Below are positions 23,501 to 30,500 of a DNA stretch of 64,000 bases, piece by piece. Every line of letters starts with the position of its first letter. Positions within the stretch are counted from its first letter, which is position 1. This DNA comes from Dolomedes plantarius (taxonomy: Eukaryota > Arthropoda > Arachnida > Araneae > Dolomedidae), in the NCBI GenBank assembly GCA_907164885.2, contig OU015496.1, forward strand, positions 165,816,441 to 165,880,440, given 5' to 3'. The notes under the pieces are model-generated. The model made no database searches and had not been told where the DNA came from. It saw only the letters and a list, made by a program, of their open reading frames with translations. The position numbers were made by a program, and so were the translations under genes.

Positions 23501-24625
23501 TATAATGGCTGCAATAGAAATGGACAATCTATTACCATGTACTATCATTAGAGTGATTTTTACTAATGAAAGAATGTGGCATTTGTGAGACATTGATCTA
23601 TGTTTAGGCTGGCTTTTAAGTGCCCAGCGCGAAATACAAGCTATTTCTTATCCATTAATGTACATGAGCATGGACGTGACGCAGTATCGATTATTATGAA
23701 ATTAATCCAGCTCCTCGTGAAGATTAAATATCCCAAACATGTGCAAAAGAGACCTGCTTATTGCGAATTAATTCTCTCCGAAAAAGACACAGAAAAATTA
23801 TTTTTACTACGACGGATTCACTACGACTTCTGTTACTTGGCTTTGAAGGCAACAATCAATTTCAATTGCTTCTCAACAGCACGGGGTTAACTTACTTACG
23901 TAGTAGCGTCGTAAAAAGTCAGAGATGATGAAAGCAGACCAGTGGCGCACCCATGGGGTGGGCCAAGAGACCCTGCATCCCCCTCAAAGAAATAGAAATT
24001 GCATTATGAATATTGAATTTGCATTATAAATATTTTTATCCGTTCAACTCCCCCCCCCCCCCCCAAGATTAAATCCTGGGTGCGCCACTGAAGCAGACAA
24101 TCCTTATATAGGCTGTTTCCGTGGAAAATATCTATCTTGCAGCACATTACATTTTACAACTATGCTCAAATTTATAAAAAATAAATAAATAAATAAATTA
24201 ATTAATTTAAAAAACCTGAAACAGGAATTAAGAACATTATATAGATGTAATTTCAGCAAACTTAATCAGTTGAGTGAGACGATGAAAATATCTATTTTTT
24301 GGTAACTTCTGAAAAAATTGACGAATGGTGCTTTCTCGCGTACGCATACGTTGGTAACAGGAATTTTTTTTTCTTCTAGATTTTGACAGTAGCCGTCCTA
24401 TCCATTCTCATAACAGCTCCCCTCGGCGCCACCGCCATATCCTTGCTAGCACCACGGTTACTTGGAGACGGCAGTAGCAACCTAAAAGAAAAAGCCCCAA
24501 TGGGAGAGAGCAAGCCCAGCATTCTTGACAGCACCAGCACCATTTTAACCATCTACAGCAACGCAAACACTACTAAGACACCAAGCATTACATCGGACTT
24601 TGGCGAATACGTGGCGAAACTCTGA
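5759..24625 (+). CDS. SLC9B-type Na+/H+ antiporter, gene A (10 coding exons)
   Basis: This is a cation/proton antiporter of the SLC9B (NHA) family, related to bacterial NapA/NhaA exchangers. It is a polytopic membrane protein expected to exchange Na+ or Li+ for H+. Exons: 5759-6008, 6755-6842, 8052-8234, 9250-9425, 10891-10997, 13796-13963, 18968-19076, 19761-19897, 23176-23253, 24380-24625. They total 1542 nt (513 aa plus stop), close to vertebrate NHA2. All introns are GT-AG. The ion-binding Asp pair is D214-D215 in GIDDVLAVTGF, and the conserved helix arginine is R374 in ALRTVACLL. The N-terminus is short and Cys-Pro-rich (PPPCCAPCCPP). Start choice: ATG 5759 has A at -3, and an in-frame TAG lies at 5753. 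Oddity: the family WLPKATVQ motif reads GLPKATVQ. The closest relative in the window is gene B, convergent and 2.7 kb away. Whether it moves Na+ or another ion cannot be read from sequence. Confidence 0.93.
6009..6754 (+). other. Gene A intron 1
   Basis: 746-nt GT-AG intron. I see no recognisable element in it. Confidence 0.7.
6755..6842 (+). CDS. Gene A exon 2
   Basis: 88 nt, the same length and phases (1 to 2) as gene B exon 3. It encodes GMMVVGFVLRNAPYINIANA and on to WAGNIR, matching the family helix GxLxAGFLxRNIPxI. The acceptor is TTCCAG and the donor GTGAGC. Confidence 0.92.
6843..8051 (+). other. Gene A intron 2 with a GC-rich block and low-complexity runs
   Basis: Most is AT-rich and featureless. 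A distinctly GC-rich, C-tract-rich block at about 7050-7270 looks like inserted DNA, but no termini or protein family are recognised. From 7889 there are long T and G homopolymers followed by a GT microsatellite, ending 70 nt before exon 3. Confidence 0.5.
8052..8234 (+). CDS. Gene A exon 3
   Basis: 183 nt, identical in length and phase to gene B exon 4. It encodes the LVLILLRAGLEVD helix (family LVRAGLGLD motif) and the following helix CTAAIAAHFLFSMAWIWAFL. The acceptor is CCTCAG and the donor GTAAGA at 8235. Confidence 0.93.
8235..9249 (+). other. Gene A intron 3
   Basis: 1015 nt with no classified element. It holds a C-run followed by a CA-type microsatellite near 8586-8618. The words AATCCAGAAATT repeat near 8516 and 8568, about 50 nt apart. 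Confidence 0.5.
9250..9425 (+). CDS. Gene A exon 4 (ion-binding Asp-Asp)
   Basis: 176 nt, identical in length and phase to gene B exon 5. It encodes AVSPAVVLPVMIKLQKKGIG and the core ion-binding helix GIDDVLAVTGFEV with D214-D215, equivalent to the paired aspartates of NHA2 and NapA. The donor is GTGTGT at 9426. Confidence 0.95.
9461..9774. mobile_element. MITE with AAGGCGGCGA termini
   Basis: A 314-bp element has inverted ends starting AAGGCGGCGACTGACTTGTA; the right end is its reverse complement with one change. The terminal word CTGACTTGTAA recurs internally near 9608. It is non-coding. The target duplication is not clear, so the superfamily is left open. It starts 36 nt after gene A exon 4. 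Confidence 0.7.
9775..10890 (+). other. Remainder of gene A intron 4
   Basis: No gene or element is recognised. The open frame near 9908-10147 is short, overlaps another on the opposite strand, and resembles no protein family. Confidence 0.5.
10891..10997 (+). CDS. Gene A exon 5
   Basis: 107 nt, phase 1 to 0. It encodes GSLGWTIAQGPVQVIIGIIY and on to WYLPNPEE, a helix matching gene B exon 6 and the family pattern ending in FPSRD-like sequence. The acceptor is TTCACAG and the donor GTAAGA. Confidence 0.92.
11336..11399. repeat. Perfect 25-bp inverted repeat in gene A intron 5
   Basis: The arms at 11336-11360 and 11375-11399 (TAATTTATTTCAAGTTAAGT followed by TGGGG, and the exact reverse complement) surround a 14-nt loop. 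It is a minimal palindromic repeat with no coding content. A very short MITE is possible, but there is no clear target duplication. Confidence 0.8.
12257..12977 (+). repeat. Unclassified interspersed repeat with CCCGCACTTCGCTACG head
   Basis: It starts near CTAGCTGAAAACCCGCACTT. It ends after a conserved-looking tail (TTCAGCCCTTTAGGTTCAGC), an AGTC-type microsatellite (12931-12948) and CATAGAT. The middle is very AT-rich. The head-and-tail arrangement is that of a dispersed repeat family. I cannot name the family, and the boundaries are approximate. Confidence 0.45.
12978..13795 (+). other. 3' part of gene A intron 5
   Basis: AT-rich intron sequence in which I recognise no gene or element. 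Confidence 0.5.
13796..13963 (+). CDS. Gene A exon 6
   Basis: 168 nt, phase 0 to 0. It encodes KSRSVLRFLLLCFGGLFVLF and on to DWGAAGALGCICFPFVAALR WKKDPN, aligning with gene B exon 7 (159 nt). The acceptor is TTTCGCAG and the donor GTAAGT. Confidence 0.92.
14777..14914. mobile_element. Harbinger-like MITE (GGGCCTGTTCACAT ends), copy 1
   Basis: A 138-bp element with about 24-bp inverted termini, GGGCCTGTTCACATAGAATC at the left and the near reverse complement at the right. It shares termini and the internal word AACCAATCATA with the element at 20019-20200. The flanks (TAT and TAA) suggest a degraded 3-bp duplication. Superfamily is inferred from the ends. Confidence 0.7.
14981..17602 (+). CDS. 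LINE endonuclease/reverse transcriptase ORF2 (5'-truncated)
   Basis: An 873-codon open frame with no stop or frameshift. Residues 1-205 are an apurinic-type endonuclease domain: LIQETKF near residue 18, the AGDFNAHN motif at about 122, and SDHLPV at about 195. The reverse transcriptase occupies roughly 400-720, with FGFRSEHNTTQQL, the FLDIKCAFDKVWH catalytic block near 560, and the YADD active site at 648-651. A C-terminal segment follows (YAAPVWF, IEKLQNKTLR), as in Jockey-clade elements. ATG 14981 is an internal methionine: the frame is open upstream to the insertion boundary at 14965, and the first few endonuclease residues are missing. Clade placement is by motif only. It is probably not autonomous, because ORF1 and the promoter region are absent. 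Confidence 0.92.
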   Translation: MSEFREFMENSNIDVALIQETKFSAPWRFNISNYTLHRTDRPRPPNSYQHPGGGTAIYVRRGLEHFKFNDINTTNVESTSIMFLPDRTTKILISSIYIPPSKNFRCSEFQSIFNHSNYCIVAGDFNAHNTGWNCHRTDRSGRALQKFVTDNANIKLIAPPTPTHFHRSGSSTIDLALTKNIPYPYTIETLNLFDSDHLPVLINFDRQVDIQNPNPPTRTNWEQFQQILQYSTLYYPIIRSPEDIEHATNCLTTAIEHAKANSTHALKKPRYHNLPPNIVKLIKERNVARKLYQFTRLPQHRSNYHLLRARVRRDIRIFRNSTWAEFIQGLDPEDNSVWQFVRRLRKQHTQFPPIQGRHGVAMNDLDKANAIADSYREQFSPNNDLVDEENDRLVLTTVQNFLSTPPPSDSTSPVTFYEIIDIIQKLNNKKAPGIDNINNLILKNLPTNIILYFTVIVNSIFKFNYFPTCWKTSIICPIPKPGGDRNLPQSYRPISLLCSLSKVAERVILHRINEHLDQHDIIIPEQFGFRSEHNTTQQLLRVVEFARDGLQGKQPTAALFLDIKCAFDKVWHPGLIFKLIQINLPACLIHLIHNYLRNRNFAVRINNNLSRYRYITSGILQGSILGPTLFNLYANDVPRGINTLLAMYADDTAILSSSNNDHYLTFQIQRHIDTLESWFLRWKIKINPSKCHAIYFSNRYSNPPRLYIQQSPLEWENTVKYLGVTLDRRLTWKPHVTNTISKCNAVTMQLRTLFFSPHFSMRNKVLLYKQCILPVALYAAPVWFSAAQTHINNIEKLQNKTLRRIRRAYRYMSNETIRRDFGISTVTKQAYKISKKFYNNLPNINNMVIAELPDYDFSLPANRKRPRACLLRR
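17656..17730 (+). repeat. tRNA-like segment in the LINE 3' region
   Basis: A-box-like TAGCGCAGTGCATTCGCGCT (17662-17681) and B-box-like GGTTCGGGCCT (17705-17715) have tRNA-like spacing, starting about 55 nt after the LINE stop codon and inside the insertion. It may be a SINE fused to, or captured with, the LINE tail. It does not fold as a standard tRNA. Confidence 0.5.
18409..18820. repeat. Segment flanked by 30-bp perfect direct repeats
   Basis: AGTGTGAACTAATAGTAGGA plus ten further bases is present identically at 18409-18438 and 18791-18820. Between the copies lies a minus-strand tRNA-like unit with the B-box-like GGGATCGAATCCCC (18515-18528) and upstream A-box-like sequence near 18560. 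This could be a SINE insertion with an unusually long target duplication, or a local duplication. Confidence 0.6.
18968..19076 (+). CDS. Gene A exon 7
   Basis: 109 nt, phase 0 to 1. It encodes NPVGRALSFVWRIIEPFLFG and on to EIRMEYLDPSTVG, the family helix around QPFLFGLIGAEV. It aligns with gene B exon 8 (106 nt). The acceptor is CGTATAG and the donor GTGAGT. Confidence 0.92.
19761..19897 (+). CDS. Gene A exon 8 (conserved Arg, LPKATVQ)
   Basis: 137 nt, identical in length and phase to gene B exon 9. It encodes the helix with R374 and the signature LPKATVQ. The residue before this signature is Gly, where gene B and vertebrate NHA2 have Trp. The acceptor is TTCTAG and the donor GTGAGC. Confidence 0.94.
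20019..20200. mobile_element. Harbinger-like MITE, copy 2 (nearly fully palindromic)
   Basis: A 182-bp element with ends GGGCCTGTTCACAT...ATGTGAACAGGTCC and TAA on both sides, which fits the 3-bp TWA duplication of PIF/Harbinger elements. Long arms (GTTGCGTTGCGTTAAGGAAA and complement) pair almost to the centre, so a transcript would fold into a long hairpin. It lies in gene A intron 8, 121 nt after exon 8. Confidence 0.78.
20505..20574. repeat. (TA)n microsatellite, 35 units
   Basis: 70 nt of uninterrupted TA dinucleotides in gene A intron 8. Confidence 0.98.
20575..21180. other. AT-rich part of gene A intron 8 with an 18-nt G run
   Basis: A long G homopolymer at about 20789-20802 is followed by C-rich sequence. 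No gene is recognised. Part may be the downstream portion of the adjacent retroelement fragment. Confidence 0.4.
21181..21660 (-). pseudogene. Reverse-transcriptase-like retroelement fragment
   Basis: The minus-strand frame reads through motifs such as NFYPKNLKLVEADKDNYG, LVFLDLSL and CLYDKREFYNF, ending at a stop at 21181. The FLDL...YDKR pattern resembles the region after the catalytic core of an RT family seen in invertebrate retroelements, possibly Penelope-like. The fragment lacks an active-site motif and is 5'-incomplete. Family assignment is uncertain. Confidence 0.4.
21777..21848 (-). repeat. tRNA-derived SINE-like fragment
   Basis: On the minus strand an A-box-like TGACCCAGTCAGC near 21840 and a B-box GGTTCGATACCC at 21785-21796 are at tRNA spacing. 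The sequence does not close into a full tRNA. It adjoins the RT fragment. Confidence 0.5.
22696..22908. mobile_element. piggyBac-type MITE with TTAA flanks
   Basis: A 213-bp element with inverted ends CCTTTTCAGGGGC and GCCCCTGAAAAGGG, bounded by TTAA on each side (22692-22695, 22909-22912). TTAA duplication and CCYTTT-type ends are the piggyBac signature. It has no coding capacity. Confidence 0.78.
23176..23253 (+). CDS. Gene A exon 9
   Basis: 78 nt, phase 0 to 0, identical in length to gene B exon 10. It encodes AAIGPVALDHVKKLSMGPEY and EQYGIE. The acceptor is TTTCAG and the donor a normal GTAAGA, in contrast to the GC donor of the homologous exon in gene B. Confidence 0.93.
23940..24090. 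mobile_element. hAT-type MITE, CAGTGGCGCACCC family, copy 1
   Basis: A 151-bp element, CAGTGGCGCACCCATGG to CCTGGGTGCGCCACTG, flanked by a perfect 8-bp duplication AAGCAGAC (23932-23939, 24091-24098). An 8-bp duplication and CAGNG ends are hAT hallmarks. It is non-coding, in gene A intron 9. Confidence 0.9.
24380..24625 (+). CDS. Gene A exon 10 (C-terminus and stop)
   Basis: Encodes ILTVAVLSILITAPLGATAI, the last transmembrane helix, followed by a Ser/Thr/Asn-rich hydrophilic tail, and ends at TGA 24623-24625. The acceptor is TTCTAG in phase 0. Confidence 0.93.
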   Translation: MLTVAVLSILITAPLGATAISLLAPRLLGDGSSNLKEKAPMGESKPSILDSTSTILTIYSNANTTKTPSITSDFGEYVAKL

Positions 24626-24694
24626 CGGGCTATGACTTTTTCCCAAGCAAAATGTACATTTGAGTCCATCCGATGTCAGAGTGATAAGTTCTGT

Positions 24695-24700
24695 ATTAAA
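24695..24700 (+). terminator. Candidate poly(A) signal of gene A (ATTAAA)
   Basis: ATTAAA lies 70 nt after the stop codon and is followed within 20 nt by a T-rich run. It is a common variant hexamer. The assignment rests on position only. Confidence 0.4.
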
Positions 24701-25213
24701 CACTGCAGTACTTTTTTTTAATTCTTTCGCCTCCACCGAACTGAGGGGCCATCACACATGGCATCCTTTGTTGTAACTTCTCAACGTCGTACTTCCCCGT
24801 GAACAAAAAGTTAGCCAAATGCAAAAGAAAGGAGTGGGGTACTACTTACGGACAATTTCCAACTCAGAAGGTAAATCGCTCTCAAAAAGAAAATGTGAAA
24901 CACAACTGTTTAGATTCCAATCAATAGCTACAGATGTATAATTCTACCTGCTTTTGATGATGAATGAAGATAACAAGCCGCCGAGAAGATGTCCGACTCA
25001 GTTGTCACGTGTGCACATCTCAGTAGCAGTCTCCAATCGGACCAACGTGTAAGACGAAGTGGGATAGCGTGACATGGTTGTTTTATGAAATAATCACCGT
25101 TTTGTTTAAGATTTTAAGTTCAAAATTGACTGAAGAGGGCAAAGTAAATAATTAAAAAATTGTCATTGTGCTAACTAGTTATATTTCTGTCGTGACAAGT
25201 AGAGGCTAGGCAT

Positions 25214-25378
25214 CAGTGGCGCACCCAGGGGGCCCTGGCCCCCCCCAAAGAAGTAGAAATATTGATTTTGCATTATAAATATTTTTATTCGTTCATCTCG
25301 GCCCCCCCCATGCATTATAAATATTTTTATCCATTCATCTCGGCCCCCCCCCAAGAAAAAATCCTGGGTGCGTCACTG
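25214..25378. mobile_element. hAT-type MITE, CAGTGGCGCACCC family, copy 2
   Basis: A 165-bp element with the same termini as the copy at 23940 and a perfect 8-bp duplication CTAGGCAT (25206-25213, 25379-25386). An internal segment of about 40 bp (GCATTATAAATATTTTTAT ... CATCTCGGCCCC) is tandemly duplicated. Confidence 0.9.
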
Positions 25379-25573
25379 CTAGGCATACACAGGTAAGCAA
25401 GGCGTGTTCAATCGCCCCCAAACCGTCGATATATTCTAGCCGATTCCTAATGGGGAATCCTGCACCAAAATTTAGTAACCCTAACTGCGAAACAATCAGT
25501 TACCATAGAACACAACATCATCCTTTTTAACTCCCTACCACTAGGTGAATTTTACGGCGAAAGGGATCAAGAA

Positions 25574-25626
25574 TCACAGTGTACTATAGACACCAAGTAT
25601 TAGTTGTGGCCTATAGTACACTGTGA
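25574..25626. repeat. Hairpin with perfect 16-bp stem 3' of gene A
   Basis: TCACAGTGTACTATAG (25574-25589) pairs exactly with CTATAGTACACTGTGA (25611-25626). The 21-nt loop can pair further (CCA/TGG). It is the size of a small RNA hairpin but shorter than a typical pre-miRNA. Confidence 0.7.
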
Positions 25627-26686
25627 AAGTGTGTTAAGTTGGCGAAGCCCTGTAGTGCTTCAATCCTTGTTGGCATACTACAAGAGCATGGTCCCAAGTG
25701 ACGAAGTTTTTTTTTTTTTTGAATGAACACGCCTTACCTATCTATGCAAGCTTCACTTGATGTGGGCCGGAAGGTTAGTAGATTAGTTTTCAAATAAAAC
25801 AAATAGGATGTATGTAATTGAATTCAATTTTCCAATGATAAGAAAGCCTTCAAAAGCTGGAGTATAAATTGAAAAATTGTATTCATAAAATGTAATAACA
25901 CATAAAGTAACTAACTATTTCGAAACGTAAATACACAGACGTCGCCAGATGACAGATTTACAAAACACAGCTTTTGAGATGATATGAAAATTGTACTCGT
26001 CTCAGGTGCATTAATAACTTCGGGTATTCATTTACAAAGTGACAACAAATTTTATCAATCATAATTATCAAAAAACTAAATATTTTATTAGCAGAAAATA
26101 CAACAGTTGTTTTAAAATTGAAACATTCCAACATAAATAAAACTTTTACATTCATCTAGGAAATAATTTATCGACTTACATTTCATTTTTATTTAATCAT
26201 GATTTTAAAATGTGATACAATAAATACTTTTAAAATAATGAGAGTGATTATAAATATGATTCCCATTTACATTATCACAAATGGTAATGAGATGAATCCT
26301 CCTCAAATTCAGAGATTCTTGTTACAGCTATAAATAAATAAATAAATTTATTTTTAAAATTAAACTCTTAAAAAATGTATATCATATGATTGCCCAAAAG
26401 TAACCTACATTCTTTTCTGCATTACTAATAAGTAAGTTTTTGAAAAGGGGATGGAAAGGCAAAATGATGAAAATCTTGGAAGACAATTTTTTAAAAGAAA
26501 CAATTTTGACTAAAAAAGGTTTATAAAGTCATTTTCAAACCATTTTATCAACTTAAATACAACAAACTTAAAGTCACTGACAATAAAAAAAATGCCATAA
26601 CAATAACCGTAAAAAGAGCACAGTGTTCCTTGATTAACACTGTTCATTTCCAGTACAGTTGTGTTTGCAAAAATTACTGTACCATG

Positions 26687-26914
26687 TTAGTTATGAAATA
26701 GTGCCTTACTCTCATACAACCAGAACGACTTTTTGTAAGGAGGGGGAAGTCCCACTTTTGGTGATGGGATTTCTGTTTTTGGGGCAGAAAAATTTACATT
26801 GAAATTACTATTTTTTTCTACAAATATTTTAGGTTCATGGGATTTTGTTGAATCCTTCACCTCCCACATCTTATGTGGTTGCACCACTAATGTAATACAG
26901 TCTTTCATAAATTG
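26687..26914 (-). other. Possible alternative terminal exon of gene B
   Basis: A minus-strand open frame of about 75 codons encodes a hydrophilic sequence (KMWEVKDSTKSHEPKIF, VGLPPPYKKSFWLY) ending at 26687. It could be joined in phase 0 to the GTGAGA donor at 27438 by using an AG at 26916-26915. That acceptor is weak, because other AGs precede it. No homology is recognised; it may be chance. Confidence 0.2.
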
Positions 26915-27285
26915 CTCTGAGGATTCTCTATAAACCCAAACACATCCATCATAGCAGAGGATTAAGAAACGTGATTCACCCCGCCATAATATTAATTTCC
27001 AGTTTAATAAATTCTAGAATTGGAGACTTAACTTTTTGAAACTCTAGAAATTTAAATATTACAGCCCTGAGGGCATTAAAATAAGTGGATATTTCTTAGG
27101 GCAACCAAATTCACAAAACTAATCCTGAAAATTTTTGTAATTCAAGTTGTATTCAATATTCATGCACTAAATTTAACAATTTTTCCAGAATGTCTCAGAT
27201 ATGATTCCCAAAGCTACAATCATGTAGGATAGAAAGCTTAAATAAACAATTATATACAAACACAATGTTGGAAATTGGGCAAATA

Positions 27286-27303
27286 TTTATTAAGAGCTTT
27301 ATT
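27286..27303 (-). terminator. Two AATAAA poly(A) signals of gene B
   Basis: AATAAA occurs on the minus strand at 27303-27298 and again at 27291-27286, 52-69 nt after the stop codon at 27355. The spacing supports termination of gene B in the read-through form of exon 11. Confidence 0.55.
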
Positions 27304-27354
27304 TTCTTGTGTGCATCTGGTTTGATTATTGATTATTATTAAATGATTAATACT

Positions 27355-27582
27355 TTAACTCAAGCAAAACCTTAAATTTACCGTCCAAAAAATAAGAGTG
27401 CATTTCAAATATAAACTATATTTGAAATAGTTTCTCACCTGTGAATTTCCTTCTTCTATTTCAACAGGATTATCTTCTATCTCCCTGTCATCTTTTGTTA
27501 AGAGAACAGGGCCCAGGAGGGCAATCAGAATGGCTCCTAGAGGAGCCGTTAGTACAATAGATAAAACAGCAACACCCAATAC
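27355..27582 (-). CDS. Gene B exon 11 (C-terminus and stop)
   Basis: Encodes [20 protein letters not shown], the last helix, then an acidic tail ([18 protein letters not shown]). Residues after GNSQ ([13 protein letters not shown]...) look intron-like and follow a potential donor at 27438, so the true C-terminus may differ. The acceptor is TTTTTTCAG. Confidence 0.85.
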   Translation of the reverse strand, partial: VLGVAVLSIVLTAPLGAILIALLGPVLLTKDDREIEDNPVEIEEGNSQVRNYFKYSLYLKCTLIFWTVNLRFCLS

Positions 27583-30500
27583 CTGAAAAAACACTGGCAT
27601 TCAATTTCATTGCAATGAGATACATCACAAATATCAGTTTCAGACAGTACCTGCTCTATACTAGTTAAGAATTTTAAAAAAAACATAGTCTCCCCCCAAA
27701 AAACTCGTATCTTAGATTAAAAATATTAAAGATATATATTTCAACATTTTGCAGTTGCAAATACGCAGATAAATTGATAAAAGAAGCCCAAAGAAACATT
27801 CAGGAACCAACAACAGTGAACAAGCAAAAATTAATTTTGAGCATATTTATTTTTTTTAATTTTAAAAAATTCAGATCCAGTTTGAGAACTTTTTAAACTT
27901 TGCAAAACAGGAAGAAAATGTACAGATATTGCTCATTTCATGAAAGAAAAACTATGTTTTTGATAGAATGTTTAATACATTTCCGTATAATCCTAATGGT
28001 ACATAAGGAACATAAATTATTTCCTATGCCATCAGCAATGAAAGCTGATAGGTTAAATATATTCATAATTTTGAGACAGGTGGTTTTTAGTGTTCATGGA
28101 AAAGAAATTGTATGAACGAAATTAATAAAAGTGTTACATGAAAAGTTAATTTAATTTTTTACTACATTAAATTAAACACCTTGAATATTTTAATAACAAA
28201 TATATTTATTTTTTATTTACAATTATTTTCCCTCTTATGAGAAAGAAAAAAGAAAAAATGCCACGAAACCACAAACAGAAGAATTAATAAGGTCATTGAC
28301 TATAAAGACTTAAGACTATGCCCAACAGACAGTGTGTGAGGGACTGGAATTTGAAAAATGAGTTTTGCACATGCCAAGAATATTTCTGTTGGTAGAATAC
28401 TGTCCTTGAGGTTAGATGACTCAGGTTAGGTTCAATACCTAATCCTGGTGGATAGTGATTACAGTTGCACCTATCCACAAAAAAATATAATAGACTGTTA
28501 GAAAGTATGTCACAAAATATTCATGGTGGAAAAAAATTCTGCATCATATGGGGAAAAAAATCATCTAATGGCATACACGTCTAAAATTTGGCTGCAAAAA
28601 GAAAGGGAAAGTATGTGTAGAATAGAACTCAAATGAATAGTTCAGAGCAGCAAAATAGTTTAGTTGGTAGAATAACAGCCTTTATGTAAGGAGGCCTGAG
28701 TAGAATTTCTGGTTGTGGTATATAGTCATTGGGTAACCTAGCTTTTGAAAAAGCCCAGAAATTAACAAGGGTAAATAAAAAGAACTATTTTATTTACTTA
28801 TAATATAATTTTGAATCTTCATATCTTAACACTTTTCCTTAAATATGTTAGTAAAACTGCCAATCAGTGCACAGAAATTAAAAGTAAAATAAACGTAATA
28901 GTGTTTCACATTACTCTTTACGCTTTAACAATTGCCATAAAAGAATATGAGGCAAGACTGCTACTTTTATCTTTCTTTTCAAGTATATTCTTTATGCTGT
29001 TTAATTAAAATTCATACCTCCCTGATAAGTCCCTAAAAAACAATGTTAAGAACATTAAAATATTCATATGCAAGGGTACACCATCAGTAGAAGTTGCTTA
29101 GCACACCATGTACATTTACGATAAAGCTGTTTACTTCACAAGCGGTTTATGTAAATATGGCAATAGATTTGTCTTAATTCTGTTTCAATTCACTTTTGTT
29201 AAAAAATGTCATTAATTCGAGTATGTATTTTATAATATTCAAGAGTGCCAAAATAGATGTTAAAAATGTTATCCAACAAGAAAAAAAAAGAACTGTATCT
29301 TAGACACAACACATTTCAAAATAAAATACTTAGATAAAGTATTCAAAAAATTTTTGCTTTTATTAATTGCTCTTAATTTATTGTTTGCAATACCAAACTG
29401 AGTCAGGCAGAAGTATCAACTATTAGAATTACATTTCCACAGGACAAATAGTACACAACAGTGATGCTACAACTCTAATCTTTATATCTATAATAAATTT
29501 GACTCCATTGAAGTGCTATGAGAACAGATAAAACCTTAACACAGTAACACCACCTGAGTTTCACCAAAAGAAAAAAAATTTGGTATTAAATTTTAGAATG
29601 ATACACACTATAAGTAAAAGTATTAACAAGCTCTTAACCTCTTACAGTTATAAAAGGATCAATTTCCATAATAGGGATGGGGCATTTTCAATAGATGCTG
29701 TTTAAAGCACTGTTTTCTTTGAGCCTGTCTTGATAATATTCATAAAAAAGATAATTAAATGTCTCTTGCAGCAATGATCATCAGGAACTATGAACATTTC
29801 TTAAAATTCTGAAGTTTATTTAATTTATTCTTAATGATTTATAACAATACCTTAGTGTTATAGCAAAAACACAGAAATTGTTCTTTTACATTAAAAATAG
29901 AGAAAAATTGACTAGTGTTTAAAAGCATTTTCTTTCCTGCCTTAGAAGTTTTATTATGTTTTTCAGAAAAACTGAACTACCCCAAAGAAGCTCAGTTATA
30001 AAATCAAAATTCACCAGAAATGCTTTTGAAATCCAACCTTTTCTAAATAAAAGTTAATGTTACTTTGATAATTGATAAAATATCATCAAATGATATATTA
30101 TCAATCTTAAATTTAATACTGAAAGTTATTACTAATATTTTTTCACCTTCACAAACTTATGCAAAATAACATGTTTAAAAATTAAAACACTGAAAACTCC
30201 AAAGTTTTTTTGGTATGGGAATGCTATGGTATATATTCATTTTTATGTCAATTAAAAAAATGCTAGAAATTTAAAAAACAACTTTTCATAATATATCAAG
30301 TTGGATAGTATCAAAGCATTTCTAAAGAAGACGCTAATAAACTTGCCTTTTTTGCATACTCTTCCATCTCTGGGCCTTTGTCATTCACCAGTACATAATC
30401 CAAAGCTTGGGGTCCAACTGCTGCCTGCAAACAAATCAGATCAAAACACTGTATTTTTCATTGCTAATAAACACACAACTTTTTAAAAATATATGACAGC

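Larger units (their letters stand above)
24626..27285. other. Interval between the convergent 3' ends of genes A and B
   Basis: About 2.7 kb separate the two stop codons. It holds the 3' untranslated region of gene A, a hAT-type MITE (25214-25378), a hairpin (25574-25626) and otherwise AT-rich sequence. Base composition shifts here from the more GC-rich gene A side to the AT-rich gene B side. No further gene is recognised. Confidence 0.6.

Noticed and set aside
23600..23890. 96-codon plus-strand frame in gene A intron 9
   Set aside because: No family resemblance, and no splice signals joining it to gene A.
25574..25626. MicroRNA gene
   Set aside because: The stem is only 16 bp before mismatches. 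Without expression or conservation the call is not supported.
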